Origin: Bacteroidota bacterium | Lineage (GTDB): Bacteria; Bacteroidota; Ignavibacteria; SZUA-365 | NCBI GenBank assembly: GCA_023432805.1 | Contig: JAEYUG010000062.1 | Location: forward strand, 1-23,390 | Length of the DNA stretch: 23,390 nt | Direction: 5' to 3' | Shown here: in pieces, positions 7,980 through 15,600 of the stretch | Layout: each line of letters begins with the position of its first letter | Position numbering within the stretch: the first letter of the stretch is position 1 | Made by a program: the position numbers and the translations under genes | Notes under the pieces: model-generated | What the model saw: only the letters and a program-made list of their open reading frames with translations | Databases searched by the model: none | Told to the model about the DNA's origin: nothing

Positions 7980-8421
7980 GGAGGATACGATGGATACCTG
8001 AAGTCTGGAGTGCCGATCCGCACATGGCATCACTGGCACCGTGTTCACTGCTGCACGACGCAATACCTCGAAGCGCAGCTGGAATTCGTGAACACCAAAA
8101 ACATGAATGCGTATCTGAGCATTCGAAGCTAAAGAAAAAATAGTTCCCTTGTCAACTTTTCATCTCTTGAAGCCTGTATCGCGACGGGGGGACCTTCAGA
8201 TCCTCTTCTCCTCTACTCCCGCATGCGGGCTGGGTAGTCCCTTCATATACCATTGATTATCAAGTATTTAGAGTCTCCATGCTTCCACGGAGCAGCCACA
8301 TGCGGTGTGCCTGAGGCGATTCGAAAAAAAAGATTCTTTCAGACAAGTTTTATCCGCATTATGCAGCGTCTCTCCACCGCACCCGGATTTCTCCTATTAT
8401 CATCCTCTTTCCTCCCTTCCC
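7980..8421 (-). promoter_or_regulatory. non-coding leader/regulatory region upstream of the oxidase operon
   Basis: These roughly 440 nt carry no supported gene and are clearly richer in A/T than the rest of the window, especially 8130-8400, as expected for a promoter region. Visible elements are a 12-bp perfect palindrome CCCGCATGCGGG at 8218-8229, an 11-bp palindrome TTGAT-T-ATCAA at 8253-8263, an A8 run near 8325-8332, and the promoter candidate listed separately. The short plus-strand reading frames here overlap the DUF302 gene antisense and look spurious. If the promoter candidate is right, the 5' leader of the cytochrome c mRNA is about 140 nt. Confidence 0.5.
8127..8155 (-). promoter_or_regulatory. 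candidate sigma-70-type promoter for the cytochrome oxidase operon
   Basis: Read on the minus strand, a perfect -35 hexamer TTGACA (8155-8150) is followed after 17 bp by TTAGCT (8132-8127), a weak -10 match. The spacer is A/T-rich. It lies about 150 nt upstream of the cytochrome c start, in the A/T-rich intergenic region. Bacteroidota-type bacteria often use different promoter consensus sequences, so this remains a candidate only. Confidence 0.3.
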
Positions 8422-8452
8422 AAAACGCAAAACGGCGGCCGCGGCCGCCGTT
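8422..8452 (-). terminator. intrinsic terminator after the DUF302 gene
   Basis: A perfect 22-bp GC-rich palindrome at 8431-8452 (half-site AACGGCGGCCG) lies 24 nt after the DUF302 stop. On the minus strand it is followed by two T-tracts (TTTT-GCG-TTTT, 8432-8422). This fits a rho-independent terminator that separates the sigma/anti-sigma/DUF302 transcript from the oxidase operon. The perfect symmetry leaves no ideal loop, so the actual hairpin would use the innermost bases as loop. Confidence 0.75.
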
Positions 8453-8476
8453 GCAGAAAACAGGTGGAGCGGATGC

Positions 8477-8866
8477 TCAGGTGGTCACATCATCGACAAC
8501 CGCAACGAGAATGTCTTCAACTTCGCGCGGGATCCCGCCGAAATCCTGCCCGGGCATCATCTGGCTGATGAGCGAGGGACGCATGAGCGAAACCACGGTC
8601 TGATCACCCTCGGTGTAGACGGCGAAGCGGCAGGGAAGGAACATCCCGACGGGCTTGTGGATGCCGAGCACCGCATGCGCGTAGCGGGCATTGCAGACTT
8701 CCACGATGCTGTAGGAAGGGATGTCGAAGCCCTTCTCGGCAAGGGTCTCATGCACCTGATGCGTGTGCAGCACGCGGAAGCCGCGCGCAACGGCTGCCTC
8801 GTTGATGGCGGCCACAACCTCGGACTGCGGACGTGCGGTGCTGCGGGTATATTCGAGTGAATCCAT
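8477..8866 (-). CDS. DUF302 domain protein
   Basis: This soluble protein of 129 residues is made almost entirely of one DUF302 domain, whose function is not established. Family-typical features are the C58-N-A segment in VEVCNARYAHAVLG and the FLPCRFAVY strand with C79, two cysteines conserved in many members, followed by the MRPSLISQMM region. There is no signal peptide or membrane segment, so it should be cytoplasmic. The ATG at 8866 has GGAG seven bases upstream. It lies 38 nt after the anti-sigma gene and before a terminator, so it looks like the third cistron of the sigma-factor operon and a possible output or sensing partner of that regulon. That link is inferred from context only. Confidence 0.88.
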   Translation of the reverse strand: MDSLEYTRSTARPQSEVVAAINEAAVARGFRVLHTHQVHETLAEKGFDIPSYSIVEVCNARYAHAVLGIHKPVGMFLPCRFAVYTEGDQTVVSLMRPSLISQMMPGQDFGGIPREVEDILVAVVDDVTT

Positions 8867-8904
8867 GATGATGCTCCGTGATGCTGGTGATATGTGAGTC
8901 GGTG

Positions 8905-9222
8905 TCAGACCGGCTGCGTACCGGAGGCTGGGATGCCGGGTGCCGCAAGCCCCGAGGCCGGAGGAATGCCGAGCTGCTCGAGGAGTTGGGTCCGCGCCTG
9001 ATCGGAAAAGCTCGGCGAGACCGCCCGGTACAGACCGATCATCTTCTCGAGAGAATCGCAGTAACTGTTGCAGTCGGGACAGCGCGTCAGATGTGCCCGC
9101 ACGGAACGGCAGCGCTCGGAATCATCGTCTTCACCAAATTGTGCACAGATGAAGTCGAGGACGTCCTTGCAACTGATATCGGGATCCACGGACCCGGCGG
9201 TCGACAGTGTTGCATCATTCAT
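8905..9222 (-). CDS. soluble zinc-finger (ZAS-type) anti-sigma factor
   Basis: This 105-residue protein begins 3 nt after the ECF sigma gene, which is the standard arrangement for a cognate anti-sigma factor. The zf-HC2/ZAS motif is H44-x3-C48-x2-C51 (HLTRCPDC), with further cysteines at 18, 26, 38 and 55. Unlike most family members it has no transmembrane helix, and the C-terminus is a short Ala/Gly/Pro-rich tail. It should therefore act in the cytoplasm by binding the sigma factor. Soluble ZAS proteins such as RsrA in Streptomyces respond to thiol oxidation, and the seven Cys/His candidates here are compatible with a redox or metal switch. The signal itself is unknown. GGAGA before the ATG supports the start. 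Confidence 0.85.
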   Translation of the reverse strand: MNDATLSTAGSVDPDISCKDVLDFICAQFGEDDDSERCRSVRAHLTRCPDCNSYCDSLEKMIGLYRAVSPSFSDQARTQLLEQLGIPPASGLAAPGIPASGTQPV

Positions 9223-9225
9223 GGA

Positions 9226-9798
9226 TCATTTCTCCGAAAACAGGGGACTGAGTTCATTGCGCAGGAACGAACGGGCACGGTGCAGACGCGATTTCACGGC
9301 TGCGATCGACAGACCGGTCACTTCGCTGACCTCCTCGGTCGAAAGTCCTTCCATGTCGCGCAGTACGAAGATCATGCGGTAGTCGGGCGCCAGACGTTCG
9401 ATCGCCGCATCGAGCCGCTCGCGAAGATCGCTCCGTTCGAGTTCGTCGTGGGGATCGTGATCCGTCGTGCCGAGTGCCACTTCGGCAATTGGCGAGTCTT
9501 CGTCATCGATCGAAACGAATCGCCCGCTCTTGTTGCTGCGCGCAAGCATCAGGCAATGATTCGAAACGATGGTGTAGAGCCACGTGGTGAACTTCGAACG
9601 GCTGTCGAATTGATCCAGCTTGCGAAGCACGCTGACGAAGGTCTCCTGCGTCGTGTGTTCGGCGCGGTCCTGATTCCTGCAGACGTTGTACGAAAAACGG
9701 AAGATGACCGGTGCGTAGGTGTCGATCAAAGATCGTATCGCTTCCTGATCGCCCTGCTTGGCACGCTCGATGATCTCGGATTCGTGTTCGCTCGTCAT
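9226..9798 (-). CDS. ECF-type RNA polymerase sigma factor
   Basis: This alternative sigma factor of the extracytoplasmic-function (RpoE-like) family is 190 residues from the ATG at 9798. Region 2 covers about 24-95: DTYAPVIFRFSYNVCRN, then the AEHTTQETF motif, then FTTWLYTIVSNHCL. Region 4 (about 126-182) has the helix-turn-helix LSTEEVSEVTGLSIAAVKSRLHRAR, written here as family landmarks around residues 152-177. A short acidic linker (DDEDSPIAEV) joins them. The open frame continues upstream to 9858, but those residues are basic and unlike the family, so 9798 is preferred despite the lack of a strong ribosome binding site. It is the first cistron before the anti-sigma factor and DUF302 genes. 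Confidence 0.93.
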   Translation of the reverse strand: MTSEHESEIIERAKQGDQEAIRSLIDTYAPVIFRFSYNVCRNQDRAEHTTQETFVSVLRKLDQFDSRSKFTTWLYTIVSNHCLMLARSNKSGRFVSIDDEDSPIAEVALGTTDHDPHDELERSDLRERLDAAIERLAPDYRMIFVLRDMEGLSTEEVSEVTGLSIAAVKSRLHRARSFLRNELSPLFSEK

Positions 9799-9887
9799 AC
9801 GATAAGATGCATGTGCGTGAGATTGGATTCGTGTGCACCTGCGCAATGGCTGGCGCATGAAGAAAGAAAAAGTACGAAATCCCCGGT

Positions 9888-10613
9888 TCAGAAATCGAGA
9901 TAGTGTGCATGCGCCCGCAGCCAGTGCTGATGGTGCTTGCGCAGGGGACAGTACTGTTCGACGAGGGACCAGAACGCGGCTGAATGATTCAGGTGCACGC
10001 GATGTGCGAGTTCATGGATGATGACGTAGTCGATCACCTCGACGGGCAGCTGCATCAGCGTCTGGTTGAAGCTCAGACTACCCGAAGCCGAACAGCTTCC
10101 CCACCGGGACTTCTGGCGCCGGATGGTGATGCGGGTGTATGTGAGGTTCATGCGGGAGGCATGCAGCGCGACACGGGCGGGGATGGCTCGGCGCGCCTGC
10201 ATTCCATACCATGCCGTCATGATGCGTTCGACAAGCTCAGTGCGTCGCTCGCCCTCCCATGTGTCCGGAATGCTGACCTCGATGTGATCGCCTTCCAGAC
10301 GCACACGCGTGCGGCGCCGCGGCTCGATGTGCACTTGCAGCGTATACTCGCGCCCGAGAAAGCGGATCTTCGACCCGTGACGATACGAGGGACGCGGCAG
10401 GTGTCGCTCCAGACGCGAGAATTCGTCGAGCTTGCCGAGTACCCAGGCGGATTTTTCGTGGATGAAGAGGGGGATCTCACGCTCCGGCAACCGCAGCGGG
10501 GCGGAGACTCGGAGTCCCTTGCCCAGCGTGATGGTCAGTCGTACGTACCGGGTCCGCTTGCTGCGGGTGACGGAATACTCGATACGGCGACCCTGCAGCG
10601 TGATGGTCGGCAT
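9888..10613 (-). CDS. YgjP-like zinc metallopeptidase (DUF45/M48-type)
   Basis: This is a cytoplasmic metal-dependent hydrolase of the YgjP/SprT-like family, 241 residues from the ATG at 10613. An upstream in-frame start at 10670 exists, but the extra residues are basic and unlike the family. The N-terminal half is beta-rich and basic (RSKRTRYVRLTITLGKGLRV). The conserved KSRWGSCS motif is at 168-175 and the zinc site is H200-E-L-A-H204 with H210 as likely third ligand. The C-terminal HHQHWLRAHAHYLD helix is also family-typical. No physiological substrate is firmly known for this family. It starts 60 nt after the pit gene and may be cotranscribed with it; no functional link to phosphate transport is evident. 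Confidence 0.88.
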   Translation of the reverse strand: MPTITLQGRRIEYSVTRSKRTRYVRLTITLGKGLRVSAPLRLPEREIPLFIHEKSAWVLGKLDEFSRLERHLPRPSYRHGSKIRFLGREYTLQVHIEPRRRTRVRLEGDHIEVSIPDTWEGERRTELVERIMTAWYGMQARRAIPARVALHASRMNLTYTRITIRRQKSRWGSCSASGSLSFNQTLMQLPVEVIDYVIIHELAHRVHLNHSAAFWSLVEQYCPLRKHHQHWLRAHAHYLDF

Positions 10614-10673
10614 GAGGGGGGAAGCGATGAATGCGTGGCGCGTCCGACGCCGTGATGCAGACGCGCACACACG

Positions 10674-11675
10674 TTACAGAGACTGCACGAGCACGACGAG
10701 TTCGTAGGAGAGCGCGGAGAACATTGCCGAGATGGGGATGGTCAACACCCAGGCCCAGAGAATGTTGCGTGCCACACCCCAGCGTACCGCAGAGAAGCCA
10801 CGAACCGCTCCCACCCCGATGATGGCACCGGTGATGGTGTGCGTCGTGCTGACGGGAATGCCGAGTGTGGTCGCACCGATGATGGTCAGACCGGCGGAGG
10901 TTTCCGCACTGAAGCCGCCAAAGGGACTGAGCTTTGTCATGCGCATGCCGAGGGTCTTGATCACCTTCCATCCCCCGAACAGCGTGCCGAGCGCGATGAA
11001 GAGATGGCTGATCAACACGACCCAGAGCGGCACGCCGAAGCCATCGGGCATGAAGCCGTTCGTGAAGAGCACGAGGGCGATGATGCCCATGGTCTTCTGC
11101 GCATCATTGCCACCGTGGCTGAGGCTGTATGCGGCCGCACTGACCAGCTGCAGGCGGCGGAACCACTTGTCGACGATGCGAGGTGGTTGATTCCGCACAA
11201 TCCAGATCGTGACGATCGAGAATGCGTAGGCCATGACGAGGCCCAGAATCGGGGCGACGAAAATGAAGAGGACGACCTTGGTGATGCCCGACATGATGAG
11301 AACGGCAAAACCCGATTTGGCGACGGCTGCGCCTCCGAGTCCGCCGATGATTGCGTGCGATACGCTGATCGGCATGCCGAAGTGCGTGGCGGTCGCGGTG
11401 GTCGCGACGGCCCCCATGACCGCGGCGAAGATCAGCGAATTGTCAATCACTGAAAGCTCGACAATGCCCTTTCCGATCGTGTTGGCCACGTGGACACCAA
11501 ACACGAATGCGGCGACGAAATTGAAAAACGCCGCCCAGATGACACCCTGGAGCGGCGTGAGCACGCGCGTCGAGACGACTGTGGCAATCGAGTTTGCCGC
11601 ATCGTTCATCCCGTTGTAGAAGTCGAAGATGAGCGCCAGCACGATGATGGCAATCGCGAAGGTCAGCATGCTCAT
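10674..11675 (-). CDS. pit: PiT-family inorganic phosphate transporter
   Basis: This low-affinity, cation-coupled phosphate permease of the inner membrane has 333 residues and about nine to ten hydrophobic helices. The two halves show the inverted-repeat signatures of the family: FDFYNGMNDAANSIATVVST at 17-36 in the N-terminal half and SHGGNDAQKTMG at 186-197 in the C-terminal half. Each half also has a second paired element (GMPISVSHAIIGG and GIPVSTTHTITGA). The start ATG at 11675 overlaps the DUF47 stop (ATGA). A further ATG two codons later is possible. Phosphate itself cannot be distinguished from related anions or metal-phosphate complexes by sequence alone. Confidence 0.93.
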   Translation of the reverse strand: MSMLTFAIAIIVLALIFDFYNGMNDAANSIATVVSTRVLTPLQGVIWAAFFNFVAAFVFGVHVANTIGKGIVELSVIDNSLIFAAVMGAVATTATATHFGMPISVSHAIIGGLGGAAVAKSGFAVLIMSGITKVVLFIFVAPILGLVMAYAFSIVTIWIVRNQPPRIVDKWFRRLQLVSAAAYSLSHGGNDAQKTMGIIALVLFTNGFMPDGFGVPLWVVLISHLFIALGTLFGGWKVIKTLGMRMTKLSPFGGFSAETSAGLTIIGATTLGIPVSTTHTITGAIIGVGAVRGFSAVRWGVARNILWAWVLTIPISAMFSALSYELVVLVQSL

Positions 11676-12289
11676 GAGTTCTTGATGAAGATGGAGATGA
11701 TGACGTTGGCCACGCTCTGGCACTTGTCGGAAGCATTCTCAAGTATGTCGAGAATCTCCTTCTTCTTCATCAGGGTGATCGGATCCTTCTCCTCTTCGAA
11801 GAGACGCGTCATCGCAGCCTGATACACCGTGTCGGCTTCGCTCTCGAGATCCTTGACCGCCTTGCATTCGTTCATGCCCGACTTCTTGTCCTTGAGATCA
11901 TGCATCACCGACGACAATTCCTTCATCTGCAGCGACACGATCGAAGTGAGGCGGTCTGCCGCGTCGATCCGCTCGGTGATCTTGAACATCTCGAGCCGGA
12001 TCGCAGCCGCAAACAGGATGTCGCTGATGTCATCGAGTTTCTTGATGAGGAGGAAGATGTCTTCGCGATCGAATGGCGTGACGAAGGTCTTGTTCAGCTG
12101 CTTGATCACCTTGCTCGTGATCTCGTCGCAGCGCTTTTCGAGCGGCTTCATCTTGAGCAGTACTTCGCGATCGAACGGGGCTGCGCTGAACAGCGTATTC
12201 GTCAGCTCGGCCATTTCCGCAATGCGACTGATCATGTCGTTGAAATGCTCGAAATACTTTTCCTCTTTGGGAAGCAGTTTGTTGAACAT
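11672..12289 (-). CDS. DUF47 (PhoU-like) accessory protein of the PiT transporter
   Basis: This all-helical cytoplasmic protein of 205 residues belongs to the DUF47/TIGR00153 family, distant relatives of PhoU. These are commonly encoded directly upstream of pit genes and are thought to regulate or support the transporter. Visible features are the start MFNKLLPKEEKYFEHFND, the PFDREDIFLLIKKLDDISD segment (about 73-91) with conserved acidic residues, and a second acidic helix LEKRCDEITSKV. AGGA lies just before the ATG. The gene overlaps pit by four bases, so both products are probably made in a fixed ratio. Upstream lies a 369-nt gene-free region that should contain the promoter. Confidence 0.93.
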   Translation of the reverse strand: MFNKLLPKEEKYFEHFNDMISRIAEMAELTNTLFSAAPFDREVLLKMKPLEKRCDEITSKVIKQLNKTFVTPFDREDIFLLIKKLDDISDILFAAAIRLEMFKITERIDAADRLTSIVSLQMKELSSVMHDLKDKKSGMNECKAVKDLESEADTVYQAAMTRLFEEEKDPITLMKKKEILDILENASDKCQSVANVIISIFIKNS

Positions 12290-12658
12290 CGAAATCCTGC
12301 GTGAGTGTGTGTGTCACGACGTCGTGCTGCACTGTGCATCAGCATGATCCATCTGGTCGGATGGACCTCGGGGCGCCGCGGAAAACAATTCCAGCACTGA
12401 AATCTACGGAACCCCACCCAAAGTTGAAACCGGATGAGTTATTCGTGAGAAAGGTGTTGTCCCTGAAACAACGGCGCCCCGGCCGGCCCGAAGAACATCG
12501 TTGCAAGTAGTGGGAAGGTTACAGGAACCGGGTCCCGGCCGGGACGCACATCGTGATGTTCACGCGAATATCACCTCTGCAGAAGCTCCGCACAAGTCAC
12601 CCGGAATGGGATGGCCACCTGCTGGGAGGGCCACCTGCTGGGATGGCCAGCCGCATGT
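12290..12658 (-). other. gene-free region between the giant protein gene and DUF47
   Basis: No gene is supported in these 369 nt. The region holds several dyads. A 10-bp inverted repeat has arms CGGGGCGCCG (12369-12378) and CGGCGCCCCG (12472-12481). A 14-bp palindrome, GTCCCGG/CCGGGAC, lies at 12532-12545. A nine-pair stem with loop ACGC is at 12553-12574; it is perfect apart from one wobble pair read on the plus strand, which becomes an A-C mismatch on the minus strand. The three 16-bp repeats listed separately are also here. None is followed by a T-run on the minus strand, so I see no canonical terminator for the giant gene. The DUF47/pit promoter is expected here, but I could not pick a convincing one. 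Confidence 0.5.
12608..12655. repeat. three tandem 16-bp repeats next to the giant gene's stop codon
   Basis: Three head-to-tail copies read GGGATGGCCACCTGCT (12608-12623), GGGAGGGCCACCTGCT (12624-12639) and GGGATGGCCAGCCGCA (12640-12655). The second differs from the first at one base and the third at three bases. The array ends 3 bp before the stop codon of the giant protein gene, on its 3' side. The 16-bp period is not a multiple of three and the array is outside the coding frame. It may be a slippage-prone tract or part of a 3' mRNA structure. Confidence 0.85.
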
Positions 12659-15600
12659 TCAGCGCGCCAGCAGCATCGCCCGCACGAGCACATCGCTTCC
12701 GATCGTCATGCGGTAGAACAGCACACCGCTCGGCAGACCCGACGCATCGAATTCCACCGCATGCTCTCCCGCTCCACGCATGCCCTCGTCGAGAACCCGG
12801 ACCCTGCGCCCGTATGCATCATGCACTTCGAGCACCACATGCCGCAGGTCTCCCTCCGGCAGCGCGTAACGAATGCGCGTGACGGGATTGAAGGGATTCG
12901 GACTGTTCGGATGCAGCTTCGCCATGCCCCCCTCCTTCACTGGGAGGATGCAGTCTCCATGCGTGGTGATGTCGCCGGGGATCAACTGCGCCGAAACGCC
13001 GCGAGGCAGGACTGGGTCCACAGGTTGGAGGAGGGAGGTGCGGACACCGAAGGCCGACAGGCTGCCGTCGCCACTCGTGACACGCAATACCACGACGCCG
13101 AGCACCCCCGCACTTCCGAGCGGTACGGGGGAAGCCCCCGCAACGCGCACGCGGCCGGGAGCAATGCCCGTCACCGTCACACCGTCCCACTCGGGCGTGA
13201 AGGCACGCGGCTGCGCGGACGCATGCTCGAGCGTCGAACTCTCAAAGAGCAGATCGACCGCGAAATCACGGATGATGGCCTGCAGGGGATTGCGATAGAA
13301 CAGTGGGACATCCACGAGTGTGCCGATGCGACCCATCAGTCCCGTGGGAACGCGGATCTCCACGATGCTCTCCGCTGCGGCAATGCCGGTGCGTGTCTCG
13401 CAGTCGGCCGTGAGACCACCGCCGGCATCCGCATGCAGCATGAACACGGCTGCACGGGCGGTATCGGCGATGGCAGGAATGCAGGACCAAGACAGGGCGG
13501 CCTGCTGACCGGGAGCAAGCACGACGCCGAGCGGTTTGCTCGGTGCCTCGCCGGGCACCAGCGTGATGCCGGCGGGCGGCACCAGTGTGACGCTCACATT
13601 CGCCAGCTGTGTCTGCCCGGAATTGTGTACGGTCGCAGTCACGGAGAACGGCGAGGGTTGCAGTCCCCGCTGGGGATCGAGATAGCGGATGCTGTCGGGC
13701 GCGCTGCAGGTGAGCCCGAGATCTCCACGCGCGGTATCGCGTGGAGGCGGTACGACCACGATCACGCGCTCACAGGTGCGAACCACGCCGTTCGCGTACG
13801 CGGTGATGCGTACGCGTCGCTCCGTGAGCACACTGGTAGTGTCACGCACGATATCGATGTTCCACGCCACGGTGGCTTCCGCTGCGGGATCGAGGTCGCG
13901 CACGAGACGGTCGGGCGTCTCACCCGCCGACAGCTGTATCCCGCCCGGCAGCGCGATGGTCATCCGCACGGAATCCACCCGCGTCTGCGAGGTGTTGCGT
14001 GCAGTGCCACGTACGATGATTGGATTCGGGTAGCGGTCGGTGCCGGTGTCGAAACGCACGGTATCGGGGGCCGCGCACGCGAGCGTGATGCTGCCCGCCT
14101 CCAGAGGTGGCAGGTACACGCGCATGCAGCAGGTCAGGTCGCGATGGAAACGCGCCGACATCGTGAAGCAGATGTCCACGGTGTCGCCACTCGGACCCGG
14201 CACGGCGGTGAAGGACCAGAGGAGTTCCTCATCCGCACCGGGTGCGAGTGTCGCGAGGGATTTCACTGCGGATTCGCCGGGGGCGAGTGCGAGACGACCC
14301 TGGGTGATCACGCGCACGAGCGGGTCGAAGGCGCGGGCGTCGCCCGAGTTGCGGATGCGTACGCGCACGATGATCGGATCCGGCGTGTACCGCCCGCTTT
14401 CGATCGTCACCACCGGAGGCGGTAGACAGTCGAGCGCAAGCGCGGCGGCACGTGCGGCTGGAATGTAGACGGGCACGGGACATGGCACGATCGCCGAAGT
14501 CGTCCGCCCCTTCACCTTCACCTGCGCGCGTATGGTGTCGACGCGACCCGACGAACGCGGTACGGCATTGGCTACCCACGACGCGATGCCACGGTCGCCC
14601 GGACCGAGCAGCGACGGTGCCAGCAGCTTCGCAGACAGCTCACCAGCGACGAGTTCGATGTTGCCCGGCGGCAGAAACTCCGCCACCACTGAATCCGCCG
14701 GAGCGTTGCCGACATTGCGCGCCTCGAGGCTGATCGTGAAGGGCGAGGGCAGATACGTGTTGAGCGAATCCGAGAACACGAGACTGTCGGGACCCGCACA
14801 CGTGAGCTCGATCGCAGCCCCACGCACGGCTTCGATCCACACGATCTTCTCGCACACCATCGCACCGCCGTTGGCCGCATACACCGACACGCGAATGGTG
14901 TCGAAGCGCGCCACCGTCCGGTCGAGCACGCGCAGCCGGAAACTCGTCGCTGCGGTCTCCCCCGCAGCCAGCGAATCGGTCACCAGCTTCAGCGGCTGAT
15001 CCGGCCCCTCGATTGAAAGATCCGCCCCTTGCAGCAGTGCCGCATACACCATGCGCCCGTGCGACGTGCCGGTGTTGCGCACCGCGACATCGAGCATGAA
15101 GGGATTCGGGTCGTATCCGCTGTCGGTGTACCGGATGGTATCAGGTCCCGCAAGCGTGCAGGCAAGCTGCGGCGCCGCCCCCGTGGTGAGAATCTGCAGC
15201 GGCACGCAACAGCGTGCACCCGCAAAGTTCGAAGCCAGAATGTCGATGCAGATCTGTGTCGCACCACTCGGTGGTGTCGTGCCTGCAAGGATCCAGGAAA
15301 TCGTCACGCTGTCACCGGGCTGCACCACGGCCCCGCCGGGCAGGTCCTTCAGCACCGTCTCCCCCGGTGCCAGCCGCATGTACGAGGGGAAGCTGATGCG
15401 GCCCTGGGCGGACGTCATCACGTTGCCCGATGTATTGCGCACCGTGGTGGAGGCGATGAGCATCGGGGGATCCCACGCCTGCTTCTCCTCGTCCCATGTG
15501 ATCACGCTGGGATTCGTGCAGGCGAGCGTGGCGCGCACGGGACTCTTCGTGATGAACACCCTCTGACAACAGAGTCCGGTATCGAGCCCCGCAGCCACCT

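Noticed and set aside
8253..8263. Possible FNR/CRP-type site TTGAT-T-ATCAA upstream of the oxidase operon
   Set aside because: FNR sites have TTGAT and ATCAA separated by four bases; here only one base separates them, so the half-sites would not be correctly spaced. It is kept only as an unassigned palindrome.
9799..9887. Autoregulatory ECF promoter in front of the sigma gene (a TGAACC-like -35)
   Set aside because: No convincing -10 partner was found at 15-17 bp spacing, so no promoter is called, although autoregulation would be expected.
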